Positions 37,550-48,868 of a stretch of DNA of 64,000 bases are shown here, in pieces. A program made the position numbers and the translations under genes. Position 1 is the stretch's first letter. Every line of letters starts with the position of its first letter. The stretch is taken from contig OX638356.1 of the NCBI GenBank assembly GCA_951813395.1, positions 1,653,340-1,717,339 on the forward strand, in the 5' to 3' direction. The stretch comes from Longimicrobiales bacterium (GTDB lineage Bacteria > Gemmatimonadota > Gemmatimonadetes > Longimicrobiales > Gaopeijiaceae). The notes under the pieces were generated by a model. It saw only the letters and a program-made list of their open reading frames with translations, did not search any database and had not been told where the DNA came from.

Positions 37550-39716
37550 CGGCAAGCGCCGCCTGCTTTCGGGCGTCCCGGAGCGCCGATGGCCGGACGC
37601 AGCAGTTCACAACGGTGTGCGCTGGCTGCTTCTGGTGGTGCTGGCGGGGGGACTCGTGGTCCTCTATCCGTCGGATCCGGGAGTCGGGATCGGTCGATAC
37701 AGCGCGGGCACGGTCGCGCAGCGTGACATCATCGCCCAGGTCGGCTTCCCGGTTCCGAAGGACTCGGCCGTACTGAGACGCGAGAGGGCCGAGGCGGCCG
37801 CCTCGGTCATTCCCACATTCACCTATCGCGCGGCCGCCGTGGACTCGACACTCGCCGGCCTGGCCGCCTTCTTTGCGCGCGTGGATTCGGCGTCGGTGGT
37901 GGACGGCGTCGCGGGAATCGCCGGTGTCCTGGCAACGTCTGGAATCGACGCGGACGCCGCGCAGGTCGAGCTGCTCGCCGAGCCTGAACGCCTTGGCAAT
38001 TTGCACGAACAGGCGGCATCCGCGGTCCGGGCGCTGACGCCGGACGGACTGATGGCACCCGGCGCGGCCTCTCGAATCACGACCGACTCCATCCGCGTGA
38101 TCCGGAGCGGCGGGAGTTCGGTGGTGGCCCGAAACACGGTTCTCTCGGGCCGCGAATTCTACGACCGCGCGCTGGCCGGCATGGAGCCCGGACCCGAGAC
38201 CGACCTCCTGCGGGTCATCCTCGCACGGTACCTCTCTCCCAATCTGCTGCCCGACACGACCAGGACCGAGAGGGAGCGGGCCTTCGCGCGCGACACTATC
38301 CCGATCATGGTGGGGAGGGTGCTGGAGGGCGAGGCGATTGTCCGGGCGAACGACCAGGTCGGCGAGGAGCAACTGCGCAAGATCGAGGCGTACCGGGACC
38401 AGTTGCGCGCCGAGGGGATCAGCGTGGACGGCTCGAACCTCGCGGGCAATCTCGGCGGGCTCCTGCTGAACACGCTCCTGCTGACCGTGCTGGGCGTACT
38501 CGTCTTCTTCTTCCGTCCCGAGATCTATCATTCGTTCCGGTTCGTATTGGCGATACTGAGCATCTTCGCCCTCTATTTCGTCGCGGGCTTCGTGATCACC
38601 GGACTGGGCCTTCCACCCGCCGGGTTGCCCATCGTCTTTGTGGCCGTCTCGCTGTCGATACTGTGGGACGCACGTCTGGCGCTGCTCGCGGTCTTCGTGG
38701 TATGTGCGATGACGGCCGTGCAGGAGCCCTTCGGCGAGGTCCCGGTCGTGTTGACGCTTCTGACCGGCGGCTCCGCGGCAGCGCTCTCGGTCCGCACGTT
38801 CCGGCGACTGGCGCAGACCTGGGTCTTCATCGCGGTGACCGCCGGCGCGTACGCGCTGGTGCTCGCGGGACTCCAGGTGCGGGGCGCGGATTTCGCGTTC
38901 GCGCCATCGCTGATGTGGGCGCTACTCAGCACCGTGGCCGGCGTGATCCTGGCCATCGGGTTCATACCCGTCTACGAATGGGTCGCCGGAATCACCACCG
39001 ACCAGACGCTGATCGCATGGGCGGACGCCAATCGGCCGCTCATGCGCCGGATGGCCGTCGAGGCGCCCGGCACGTTCGCGCACACGCTGCAGGCCGCGAG
39101 CATGGCCGAAGCGGGAGCACGCGCGATCGGCGCCAACACCCTGCTTTGCCGGGCCGGGGTGTACTACCACGACATCGGGAAGATGCGCCGCCCCGAGTAC
39201 TTCATCGAGAACCAGCACGGTGCCAACCCCCACGAAGCCCTCGATCCGCTCGAATCCGCCAGGATCATTCGCGACCACGTGGTCGACGGAGTCAGTATGG
39301 CGCGCTCGGAGAAGGTGCCCGAGGTGGTGGTGGATTTCATTCGCGAGCATCATGGCGATCAGACCATCGGGTTCTTCCTCCACACCGCGCGTCAACTGGC
39401 CGAGCGCGAGGGGAGCGATCCCCCGGATCCTTCGGTCTTCCGGTACCCGGGTCCCCGGCCGCGAACCCGCGAGACCGGTATCGCCATGCTCGCCGACTCG
39501 ACGGAATCGGCCGCGCGGGCTCTGGACAGCCCGACGGAGGAGCGCCTGAGGGAACTCATCGACAAGATCTTTGAAACGAAGGCCGCAACCGGCCAGCTTG
39601 ACGACTGCCCCCTGACCTTTCGGGATCTGGCCCGGTTGAAGAAGCAGTTCGCTACGTACCTGAGCGGAAGTCACCATACGCGGATCCAGTACCCTCGGCC
39701 CGGAGATGCACGGTGA
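37536..39716 (+). CDS. pgpH: 7TM HD-domain phosphodiesterase, PgpH/YqfF family
   Basis: 726 residues. Order: one membrane helix, a large extracytoplasmic 7TMR-HDED domain (about 60-290), seven membrane helices (about 305-490) and a cytoplasmic HD domain with GTFAHTLQAAS, YYHDIGKM and DHVVDGVSMA. Family members cleave the second messenger cyclic di-AMP. No diadenylate cyclase gene is in the window. The ATG at 37536 lies inside the end of phoH; ybeY follows with a 4 nt overlap. Confidence 0.92.
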   Translation: MSAGNGKRRLLSGVPERRWPDAAVHNGVRWLLLVVLAGGLVVLYPSDPGVGIGRYSAGTVAQRDIIAQVGFPVPKDSAVLRRERAEAAASVIPTFTYRAAAVDSTLAGLAAFFARVDSASVVDGVAGIAGVLATSGIDADAAQVELLAEPERLGNLHEQAASAVRALTPDGLMAPGAASRITTDSIRVIRSGGSSVVARNTVLSGREFYDRALAGMEPGPETDLLRVILARYLSPNLLPDTTRTERERAFARDTIPIMVGRVLEGEAIVRANDQVGEEQLRKIEAYRDQLRAEGISVDGSNLAGNLGGLLLNTLLLTVLGVLVFFFRPEIYHSFRFVLAILSIFALYFVAGFVITGLGLPPAGLPIVFVAVSLSILWDARLALLAVFVVCAMTAVQEPFGEVPVVLTLLTGGSAAALSVRTFRRLAQTWVFIAVTAGAYALVLAGLQVRGADFAFAPSLMWALLSTVAGVILAIGFIPVYEWVAGITTDQTLIAWADANRPLMRRMAVEAPGTFAHTLQAASMAEAGARAIGANTLLCRAGVYYHDIGKMRRPEYFIENQHGANPHEALDPLESARIIRDHVVDGVSMARSEKVPEVVVDFIREHHGDQTIGFFLHTARQLAEREGSDPPDPSVFRYPGPRPRTRETGIAMLADSTESAARALDSPTEERLRELIDKIFETKAATGQLDDCPLTFRDLARLKKQFATYLSGSHHTRIQYPRPGDAR

Positions 39717-40144
39717 TCACGATTCATGTCAACGCCCCGGACGGGACCGGCATCCCGCGTGAACTGATCCGGCGTGCCGTGCGTGAGACGCTCCGGCGTG
39801 AGGGACACCGGCGTGCGGAGTTCTCGGTGACGTTCGTCGGGGACGCGGAGATCGCGCGCCTGCACGAACGGTATCTCGGCGGCGACGGCGTGACCGACGT
39901 TCTCTCGTTCGCGCTCCACGAGGACGGCGAAGCTCCGCTCGGCGACGTGTACATCGGACTCGCACAAGCGCGTCGTCAGGCGGCGGACGCGGGCGCCGAA
40001 CCCGGCGAAGAGCTGGTGCGGCTGGCGGTGCACGGCGCCTTGCACGTCCTCGGGTACGATCATCCCGAGGGCCCGGAACGGATCGGGAGCGAAATGTTCC
40101 GCCTGCAGGAGGAAGTCTTGGGCGGACCGGGGGCGAAGACATGA
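39713..40144 (+). CDS. ybeY: Endoribonuclease YbeY
   Basis: 143 residues, metal-dependent RNase involved in 16S rRNA maturation and ribosome quality control. The zinc site HGALHVLGYDH has its three His at 107, 111 and 117. TDVLSFALHEDGEAPLGDVYI is the family core. The GTG at 39713 overlaps pgpH, and the stop overlaps mgtE by 4 nt. Confidence 0.95.
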   Translation: MITIHVNAPDGTGIPRELIRRAVRETLRREGHRRAEFSVTFVGDAEIARLHERYLGGDGVTDVLSFALHEDGEAPLGDVYIGLAQARRQAADAGAEPGEELVRLAVHGALHVLGYDHPEGPERIGSEMFRLQEEVLGGPGAKT

Positions 40145-41511
40145 GCGCGGACGGCCCCTCCGTCGGGGCGAGCCCGGCCACGCTGCACGAGTTGACGCAG
40201 CTGGCCGAAAGGGGTGAGCTCTCCAGGCTGCCCGACCTGATCGACGGGATGCACCCGTCCGATATCGCCGATCTCGTTGCCTCGGTCGTCATCGAGGAAC
40301 ACAGGATCGAGATCCTGAAGGCCCTTCCGACCGAGGTGGCATCCGAGACTCTCGCCGAGATGGAGGAGGACGAGGATCGCGCGGAACTCCTGACCGGGCT
40401 GGATGAGCAGAGAGGCGCCGAGTTGCTGCAGGGGTTGGCGGACGACGATGCGGCCGACCTGCTGGGCGAACTGGACCCGCGTGATCGGGACCGGATGCTG
40501 GCGGCGCTGCCGACAGAGGAAGCCGGCGAGATCCGGGAACTGCTTCGCTACGGGGAGGAAACCGCCGGCGGGCTGATGACGACCTCGCTGGTGTCGGTCA
40601 CCACCGATGCCACGGCAGGCGAGGCGATCTCCGAGATACGGAAGCAGGGCCGCGAAGTGGAGGGTTTCTACACGGTGTTCGTGGTCGATGAGCGGAACCG
40701 GTTGCGCGGGACCGTCCCACTGGACGACCTGATTCTGGCCGAGCCGTCCGATGCCGTAGCGTCGCTGGTGGAGCCGCCGGTGGCCACGGTGCTGCCCGAC
40801 ACCGACCAGGAGGAAGTAGGCCAGTTGATCGGCCGCTACAATCTGGTCAGCGTCCCGGTTGTCAACCGGGAGGGCTCTCTGCTCGGTCGCATTACCTTCG
40901 ACGACGTCATCGACGTCATCGAGGCCGAGACCACCGAGGACATTCTCAGGCTCGCCGGTGTCTCGGACGAAGAGGAACTGAAGGCCGATTGGTTCGAGTC
41001 GGTCCGGGCCCGCCTGCCGTGGCTGGTTCTCAATCTGGCGACCGCGGCGCTTGCCGCGTCGGTGATCCTGGCCTTCCAGAGCACGATCGAGGAGGTCGCC
41101 TTCCTGGCCTTCCTCATGCCGGTAATCGCGGCCCTGGGGGGCAATACGGGGACCCAGGCGCTGGCTGTGACCATTCGTCGCATCGCTGTCGGCGGGGGAA
41201 TGAACGCAGGCCAGTTCCGGGTCGTGGGCAAGGAGGTGCTGGTGGGGCTCCTGAACGGCTTCGTTCTCGGCGTGCTGTTCGCGGTCTTCGCATATGTGTG
41301 GAAGGATGGCGACCCGCGTCTGGGACTGGTGGTGCTCCTTGCCATGTGGGCGAACATCATCGTTGCCGGATTCGCGGGTGCGATGATTCCCACGGTGCTG
41401 CACAGGCTCGGGGTCGACCCCGCGGTGGCTTCCTCGGTCTTCGTCCACACCCTCACGGATCTGATCGGTTTCGTCATGGTGCTCAACCTTGCCGCGGCCC
41501 TGCTCTTCTAG
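40141..41511 (+). CDS. mgtE: Magnesium transporter MgtE
   Basis: 456 residues. An acidic N-domain of helical repeats (ETLAEMEEDEDRAELLTGLD) is followed by two CBS domains (about 145-270). A five-helix membrane domain then carries the ion-pore segment GGNTGTQALAVTIRRIA. The N and CBS domains act as the Mg2+ sensor that gates the channel. No M-box or other riboswitch is possible here, as the gene overlaps ybeY. Confidence 0.94.
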   Translation: MSADGPSVGASPATLHELTQLAERGELSRLPDLIDGMHPSDIADLVASVVIEEHRIEILKALPTEVASETLAEMEEDEDRAELLTGLDEQRGAELLQGLADDDAADLLGELDPRDRDRMLAALPTEEAGEIRELLRYGEETAGGLMTTSLVSVTTDATAGEAISEIRKQGREVEGFYTVFVVDERNRLRGTVPLDDLILAEPSDAVASLVEPPVATVLPDTDQEEVGQLIGRYNLVSVPVVNREGSLLGRITFDDVIDVIEAETTEDILRLAGVSDEEELKADWFESVRARLPWLVLNLATAALAASVILAFQSTIEEVAFLAFLMPVIAALGGNTGTQALAVTIRRIAVGGGMNAGQFRVVGKEVLVGLLNGFVLGVLFAVFAYVWKDGDPRLGLVVLLAMWANIIVAGFAGAMIPTVLHRLGVDPAVASSVFVHTLTDLIGFVMVLNLAAALLF

Positions 41512-41517
41512 TCGAAG

Positions 41518-42603
41518 ATGCGAGCCTCGACGCGAGCCGAGAAAAACCGGCGCCTCGCCGCCGATTTCCGGACCGGGAAGCGTCCCGCGCTGGCTCGGGC
41601 CATTTCGATGGTGGAAGGCCGCCGTCCCGGCGTTGCGGATCTGCTGCAGGAGCTGCTCCTGGCACGGCCGCGGGCCCGGCGGTTCGGGATCACCGGCCCC
41701 CCGGGCGCGGGCAAGTCCAGCCTCGTTGCCGGCCTGGCGACCCTCCTTCGCGCTCGTGGCGAAAAGGTAGCCGTCGTCGCGGTCGACCCAACGTCGCCGT
41801 ACTCCGGCGGCGCACTGCTGGGCGACCGGATCCGAATGAACGACCTGGCAACCGATCCCGGGATCTTCATCCGCTCGATGGCCACGCGCGGGTCCCTCGG
41901 AGGGCTTGCCGCCACGACCCGCGAAGTGGTCGACCTGCTCGACGCTTTCGGCTTTCCGAATGTCCTCGTGGAAACCGTGGGCGTTGGGCAGACCGAACTG
42001 GAGATTGCGTCGGCGGCCGATTCGGTCGCCGTGGTGCTCGTGCCGGAGTCCGGCGACGGAATACAGGCCATGAAGGCGGGGCTCATGGAGATCGCGGATC
42101 TGTTCGTCGTCAACAAGGCGGACAGGATCGGCGCGGATCGCATGGTAAGGGAGATCCGGCAGGCGCTGGCGCTCAGGGCCGGGCGGGGAATGCAAGGGGT
42201 GCCGGCGCACCACGGGGTGGACCTGTCCCGTGTGGGCGAGGCGGACGAGGAGCCCGGCGCGGCCAATGTTCCGGCCTGGGACATACCGGTCCTCAAGACA
42301 TCGGCGGGCAGGGGCGAGGGATTCGAACAATTCCTGGACGGGCTCCTGGCGCACAACCGCTACCTTGCCGATTCGGGAGCGCTGGAGGAACGCCGCGAAC
42401 GCCGCGCGCGAAGTCGGCTGCGCGACGTGATCGTGGGCCGCTTGAGGGACAGCGCGGAGGGGGTTCTGGCGACTCATCCGGACCTGCCGGGGCGGATCGC
42501 GGACATCGCTGCGGGACGCGCCACGACGTACGGTGTGGCAGATGAGCTGATTCCCGCCATATTGAAGGGGGCGGCGAAGTCGGATCAGGGTCAGGAGGGG
42601 TGA
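41518..42603 (+). CDS. meaB: MeaB/ArgK-type GTPase, mutase chaperone
   Basis: 361 residues, SIMIBI-class GTPase that loads and protects the B12 cofactor of acyl-CoA mutases. Walker A is GITGPPGAGKSSLV (residues 57-70); VAVDPTSPYSGGALLGDRIRM, ETVGVGQTE and VVNKAD are the other nucleotide and switch motifs. It sits directly before the mutase subunit (1 bp gap), its expected client. The C-terminal helices form the dimer arm. Confidence 0.94.
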   Translation: MRASTRAEKNRRLAADFRTGKRPALARAISMVEGRRPGVADLLQELLLARPRARRFGITGPPGAGKSSLVAGLATLLRARGEKVAVVAVDPTSPYSGGALLGDRIRMNDLATDPGIFIRSMATRGSLGGLAATTREVVDLLDAFGFPNVLVETVGVGQTELEIASAADSVAVVLVPESGDGIQAMKAGLMEIADLFVVNKADRIGADRMVREIRQALALRAGRGMQGVPAHHGVDLSRVGEADEEPGAANVPAWDIPVLKTSAGRGEGFEQFLDGLLAHNRYLADSGALEERRERRARSRLRDVIVGRLRDSAEGVLATHPDLPGRIADIAAGRATTYGVADELIPAILKGAAKSDQGQEG

Positions 42604-42604
42604 C

Positions 42605-44323
<1,719 letters not shown>

Positions 44324-44337
44324 TGTCGTAGCGGCCC

Positions 44338-45720
44338 GTGGACAGAACCCCCCCGGCATCGCGCATTCTCATTGCCGACGACCAGGCCGATGTCGTCGAG
44401 GCGTTGCGTCTGCTCCTGGTTTCGGCCGGCTTTGAGCTGGAGGCCGCGGGCGGTCCCGAGGAGGCGTTGGCAAGGGTGGAGAGCAGTCTGTTCGACGCAG
44501 CGCTCATCGACCTCAACTACACGCGCGACACCACTTCGGGGCGTGAGGGCCTGGACCTGCTGAGGAGGCTCCACGAGATCGACAGCACTCTGCCTGTGGT
44601 CGTAATGACCGCGTGGGGCAGCGTCGAGAGCGCTGTCGAGGCGATGCGTCGCGGAGCCCGGGACTACATCGAGAAGCCCTGGGACAACGATCGCCTGCTT
44701 GCGACCCTGAGGGCCCAGATCCAGCTGGGCCGCGCGCTCCGCCGGTCGCAGAATCCGCAGAACGGGAATGCCGGCGCCCCGCGCCCGCCCTCGCATCCCC
44801 GCCTGATTGCTTCGTCGAAATCGATGAAACCGGTTCTGAAGGTGATGCGGCGCGTCGCTCCTTCCGACGCCAATATCCTCATCACGGGAGAGCACGGTAC
44901 GGGGAAGGAGGTCGTGGCGCGGTGGCTGCACGCCTCATCCGCGCGGCGGCTCGCCCCACTCGTCGCCGTGAACATGGGCGGCATCTCGGAGGGCGTGTTC
45001 GAGAGCGAGCTGTTCGGGCACGTGAAGGGGGCCTTCACCGATGCCAAGTCCGACCGCACCGGGTCTTTCGAGCTGGCGCACGGCGGGACCCTCTTCCTCG
45101 ATGAGATTGCCAACACGTCCGTGCCGGTACAGGCCAAGCTCCTTCGCGTTCTTGAAACCGGAGAGCTGCAGCGGGTCGGGTCTTCCGACGTCGTCCGGAC
45201 GGATGTTCGTCTCCTGTCCGCCACGAACGCCTCACTCGACCAGGCAGTCGCCGAGGGACGGTTCAGGGAGGATCTGCTGTACAGAGTCAACACCGTCGAG
45301 ATCGCGGTTCCGCCCCTCAGGGACCGCCCCGAGGACCTTCCACTCCTTGCCGCCCACTTTCTTGAGCGCTATTCGGTGCGCTACGACCGGCCCGGCCTCA
45401 GGTTCACGACCGACGCCTCCCGTGCGCTGCTGGACCACCCCTGGCCGGGCAACGTGCGTGAGCTGAAGCACGCCGTCGAGCGGGCGGTGCTGATGTCCGA
45501 CGATCTGGAAATCGGGGTGGAGGACCTGGCCTTGCGCACGCTGCCGGGCGGTGCGCTCCCGCTGGAGGAACTCAAGCTGGGTGAAGTGGAGCGCCTCCTG
45601 ATCGAGAGGGCGATGGATCGGCATGACGGCAACGTCAGCCGCGCCGCCGAGAGGCTGGGCCTCAGCCGAAGCGCGCTGTACCGGCGCCTGGCCCGCTACA
45701 GGATCGGCGGCGTCCGGTGA
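44338..45720 (+). CDS. Sigma-54-dependent response regulator (REC-AAA-Fis)
   Basis: 460 residues. Receiver domain 1-130 (IADDQADVVEAL, phospho-Asp in AALIDLNYT, EKPWDN); AAA domain about 155-385 with Walker A GEHGTGKEVV and Walker B GGTLFLDEIAN; Fis-type helix-turn-helix at the end (GNVSRAAERLGLSRSALYRR). The sigma-54 contact loop reads GAFTDA rather than the textbook GAFTGA, a variant I recall from several NtrC-like regulators. It likely activates sigma-54 promoters when phosphorylated by the kinase encoded next, with which it overlaps by 4 nt. The GTG start is at 44338. Confidence 0.92.
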   Translation: MDRTPPASRILIADDQADVVEALRLLLVSAGFELEAAGGPEEALARVESSLFDAALIDLNYTRDTTSGREGLDLLRRLHEIDSTLPVVVMTAWGSVESAVEAMRRGARDYIEKPWDNDRLLATLRAQIQLGRALRRSQNPQNGNAGAPRPPSHPRLIASSKSMKPVLKVMRRVAPSDANILITGEHGTGKEVVARWLHASSARRLAPLVAVNMGGISEGVFESELFGHVKGAFTDAKSDRTGSFELAHGGTLFLDEIANTSVPVQAKLLRVLETGELQRVGSSDVVRTDVRLLSATNASLDQAVAEGRFREDLLYRVNTVEIAVPPLRDRPEDLPLLAAHFLERYSVRYDRPGLRFTTDASRALLDHPWPGNVRELKHAVERAVLMSDDLEIGVEDLALRTLPGGALPLEELKLGEVERLLIERAMDRHDGNVSRAAERLGLSRSALYRRLARYRIGGVR

Positions 45721-47135
45721 CTTCCGAAGACGGATCGGCGGGGTCGGACGCCACCCCTTCCGGGCCGGTGTGCCGAGCGCCGCTGGTGGGGCGGTGGGCC
45801 CGCCTTGAATTCGACCTCCAGATCATCCTGTTGTCCAATCTGGCCGGACTGCCGGCCTTCGCGCTTGCAATGTATCTCCTCTGGACGGGAGATATCGCGA
45901 CATCGACACGCTGGCTCGCTACCGGGGGCATTCTACTCCTGTGCGGAGGGTTGACCGCGGTTCTGCGAGCGAGGCTGGTGCGCCCGATCCGGACGCTGTC
46001 CAGTGTCCTGCTGGCGTTGAGGGAAGGGGATTTCTCGATCCGGACGCGTGTTCCGAAAACGCTCAAGGGACCCCTCGCGCTGGCCTTCCAGGAAGCCAAC
46101 AGACTGGAAGCCATCCTGAGGGAACAGCGGCTGGGGGCCGTCGAAGCCACGGTGCTTCTGAGGAGGATTCTGGAGGAGATCGACGTGGCCGTGTTCGCCT
46201 TCGACGAGGACGAGAAGCTCCGCATCCTCAACCGGGCCGGTGAGCGGCTGCTGGGCCAGCCCACGGAGGCCGTTCTGGGCAGATCCGCCCACGACCTGCG
46301 ACTGCAGGACGGTCTGGCCGGCAGGGCGCCGCGGACCCTGGAGGTGAATCTGCCGGGCGGGCAGGGCAGATGGGAGCTCAAGCGCACGGTCATCCGTCAG
46401 GAGGGCGCACCGATGAAGCTCCTGGTGCTGTCGGATCTCTCCCGGGCCCTTCGCGAGGAGGAGCGGCTGGCCTGGAAACGCATCATCCGGGTGCTCAGCC
46501 ACGAGATCAACAACAGCCTGGCGCCGATCAAGTCGATCGCGAGCAGTTTGCGCAAGCTCCTGGGCCGGGATGCAATTCGGGGAAGGCTCAGGGACGATCT
46601 GTCTCGCGGACTCAACGTGATCGTGGGCCGCGCGGAGTCACTCGGCCGCTTCATGGCAGCGTATGCGCGCCTCGCTCGCCTGCCGGCGCCGACGCTCGTG
46701 TCGACGCCGGTAGGGCCGCTGATCCGGCGAAGCGCCGATCTGGAGACACGATTGAAGGTGGATGTGGTTGACGGGCCCGAGGTGAGCGTCATGGCGGATC
46801 CGGACCAGCTGGACCAGCTGCTGATCAACCTTGTGTGCAACGCGGCCGACGCTGTGCTGGAGTGCGGTGGGGGGGTCAGGGTCGGGTGGCGGGTGCCCGA
46901 CGAGGAGTCCATCGAGGTGGTAGTTGAGGATGAGGGGCAGGGCGTACAGGACACCGGCAACCTGTTCGTTCCCTTCTATTCCACCAAACCCGGAGGTTCG
47001 GGGATTGGGCTGGTGCTGTGCCAACAGATTGCCGAGGGGCACGGAGGCAGGCTGGCGCTGCGGAACCGCAATCCCAGGGGCGCGGTGGCGATCCTGTCCC
47101 TGCCCCTGGATACGCGCGGCCCGCCCTCGAGCTAA
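45717..47135 (+). CDS. Sensor histidine kinase (HAMP-PAS-HisKA)
   Basis: 472 residues. Two N-terminal membrane helices (IILLSNLAGLPAFALAMYLL and LATGGILLLCGGLTAVL) enclose only a short loop, so sensing is probably in or near the membrane or through PAS. HAMP (RLVRPIRTLSSVL), then PAS (VAVFAFDEDEKLRILNRAGE), then HisKA with the phospho-His in LSHEINNSLAPIK, then the ATPase boxes (LINLVCNAADAV, DEGQGV, GSGIGLVLCQQI). NtrY-like in order. Partner of the upstream regulator; the target genes are not evident. Confidence 0.92.
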   Translation: MTSEDGSAGSDATPSGPVCRAPLVGRWARLEFDLQIILLSNLAGLPAFALAMYLLWTGDIATSTRWLATGGILLLCGGLTAVLRARLVRPIRTLSSVLLALREGDFSIRTRVPKTLKGPLALAFQEANRLEAILREQRLGAVEATVLLRRILEEIDVAVFAFDEDEKLRILNRAGERLLGQPTEAVLGRSAHDLRLQDGLAGRAPRTLEVNLPGGQGRWELKRTVIRQEGAPMKLLVLSDLSRALREEERLAWKRIIRVLSHEINNSLAPIKSIASSLRKLLGRDAIRGRLRDDLSRGLNVIVGRAESLGRFMAAYARLARLPAPTLVSTPVGPLIRRSADLETRLKVDVVDGPEVSVMADPDQLDQLLINLVCNAADAVLECGGGVRVGWRVPDEESIEVVVEDEGQGVQDTGNLFVPFYSTKPGGSGIGLVLCQQIAEGHGGRLALRNRNPRGAVAILSLPLDTRGPPSS

Positions 47136-47305
47136 CAGGCCGTGGACAAAATCCCCCCGGCATTCGAACGGCGATGCATCCGGCCCGGGCCGCTTCGCTC
47201 TGCGTTGCTCCTTGGGCCCGTAGCGCTGCTACCGGCCCTTCGTCGCGCCTTGCCGGCCCGGCGCCTCGCCGCTCTCGGTGCTCGGGCGGCTTTATCCACG
47301 GCCTG
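47136..47305. repeat. 15 bp inverted repeat in the kinase-ompA intergenic region
   Basis: CAGGCCGTGGACAAA (47136-47150) and TTTATCCACGGCCTG (47291-47305) are inverted copies with one mismatch, about 140 bp apart. The left copy with its continuation ATCCCCCCGGCAT is similar to the start of the response-regulator gene near 44333-44360. The 200 bp gap contains no gene. It may be a small repeat element or the borders of a lost one. Confidence 0.5.
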
Positions 47306-47336
47306 CCAGGGATCCCGCGCCAGGAGCGCTCCCGCG

Positions 47337-48797
47337 CTAGCGCCCTATGTCGTCACCCCCGGCGGTGATGACGAACTCGACCCTGCGATTCTCCGCCCAG
47401 GATTGCTCGTCCGTGCCTGCAACGCGCGGCCGGTCCTCGCCGAAATACTCCACCGTGAAACGGGCCCCGTCGAGTCCGAGTCCGGTCAGGAAGTCCAGCA
47501 CCGCTTCGGCGCGCAACCTGGACAGGTCCATATTGTATGCCGGGTCCCCGCGTTGATCGGCGTGGCCTTCGATCCGGATCCGGACTCCCGAATTGTCGCT
47601 CAGGATCGCGGCCTTGGCACGCAGCCTCGCCTGGGCTTCTTCCCTGACTTCGGCCTCATCGTATTCGAAATAGATCATCTCCTGCAAGGTACGGCGGGCC
47701 TCCAGCGCACGGCGCTCCCGCTCCCGTTCGGCTCGCTCTCTCTCGGCCGCGAGGCGACGCTCCTCTTCCGCCTGCGCCCGTCGGATCGAGTCCTGGCGCA
47801 TCCGCTCCAATTCCTCCGCCGACGGGCCCGGATCGGCCGGCGGCGGTGGCGGCGGCGGCGGTGGCGGCGGCTCGTCGCCACAGAGCCCCATCCGTCCCGG
47901 ACACAACGCAAACGAGGCGAGGATGCCCAGCTTTCTCGTCCGGAACGTGGTGTGGTCATCACCCGCCAGACTCAGTGAAAAAGCCCCCACCCGAACCCCG
48001 CTGAAATCCATCTGCAGGCCGGCATTGAGGTCGAATCCATTGAACTCGGCCATCAGGTTCAGACCACGCCCGCCGGCCATGCCGACGTGTACCGTCGATC
48101 CGGCGAACAGCCCCCCGGAGCTCCTCTGCGCGTAGAAGTCGAGGTCGCCGCCCGCCGAGAACATGCCGGCTCCCCAACCCAGTGTAAGGCTGATGAAGCT
48201 CGCGTCGGAGGTGGGCAATATGGCCGTGCCGACCGCGTAGGGACTCAGGTTGCTGTTGAATTCGTCGCCCTGTCCCTGGGCCTGCCGGGTGCGGTAGTCC
48301 GGGTGTCCGAAGCGTGGCGGCTGCAGGTCATCGACCCAGCGGGCGCCGAACGAGGGTGACGACAGGTAGCGGGCCCCAACCGCGAGGCTGAGGTTCTCGA
48401 CGGTCGCAGGCAGAAGGGAGATGCGGCCGAATCCACCGAGGATGTTCCCGCCGTTCGTCTCGTCGTCGAAATGCTGAATCGTCGCGCCTATTTCGACGCG
48501 GTCGAAAAGCCCAAGCGTGAGCGACAGGTCGGACAGCCATTTGTTGTAGGCATCCCCCCTGCGCCTCACCTCTCCGTTCTGCTTCAGCAACAGTGTCTGG
48601 TCGATGTTGATGCCGAATCCCGAGTACGTCGCGACGAACGTCGAGTGGGGCAGAACGGTCGCCACCGGAATGTCCAGAATCCCGGAACCGTACCGGAGTG
48701 TACTGGGCATCTTCGTGGTCTGCGCCGAAACGTCCAGGGCCACGAGGAAGAGTGCGACAAGAGCGGACGCAGCAAAACGGAATCTGACCGGATTCAT
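47337..48797 (-). CDS. OmpA/Pal-family outer-membrane protein
   Basis: 486 residues. A signal peptide (SALVALFLVALDVSAQ) precedes a 280-residue region rich in alternating aromatic strands, probably a barrel. A run of eleven prolines, a charged coiled linker (RRLAAERERAERERERR) and a C-terminal OmpA domain follow. The peptidoglycan-binding part shows IYFEYDEAEVREEAQARLRA, RIEGHADQRGDPAYNMDLSR and NRRVEFVI. It probably ties the outer membrane to the cell wall. Confidence 0.88.
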   Translation of the reverse strand: MNPVRFRFAASALVALFLVALDVSAQTTKMPSTLRYGSGILDIPVATVLPHSTFVATYSGFGINIDQTLLLKQNGEVRRRGDAYNKWLSDLSLTLGLFDRVEIGATIQHFDDETNGGNILGGFGRISLLPATVENLSLAVGARYLSSPSFGARWVDDLQPPRFGHPDYRTRQAQGQGDEFNSNLSPYAVGTAILPTSDASFISLTLGWGAGMFSAGGDLDFYAQRSSGGLFAGSTVHVGMAGGRGLNLMAEFNGFDLNAGLQMDFSGVRVGAFSLSLAGDDHTTFRTRKLGILASFALCPGRMGLCGDEPPPPPPPPPPPADPGPSAEELERMRQDSIRRAQAEEERRLAAERERAERERERRALEARRTLQEMIYFEYDEAEVREEAQARLRAKAAILSDNSGVRIRIEGHADQRGDPAYNMDLSRLRAEAVLDFLTGLGLDGARFTVEYFGEDRPRVAGTDEQSWAENRRVEFVITAGGDDIGR

Positions 48798-48840
48798 AAG
48801 TGTTTACCCCGTGGTTAAGGAGGTGAAAACAGTCACGATT

Positions 48841-48868
48841 AATCTACCTTGCACTGGCCCGGGCGCAA
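48841..48868 (-). promoter_or_regulatory. Candidate promoter of the OmpA-family gene
   Basis: On the minus strand TTGCGC (48868-48863) and TAGATT (48846-48841) are 16 bp apart, a fair -35/-10 pair, about 45 bp before the start codon at 48797. AT-rich DNA around the -10 is rare in this window. Confidence 0.35.

Noticed and set aside
47142-47978. Plus-strand frame starting MDKIPP, similar to the response-regulator start MDRTPP
   Set aside because: Similarity is limited to a short DNA repeat; the rest is antisense to the OmpA-family gene.
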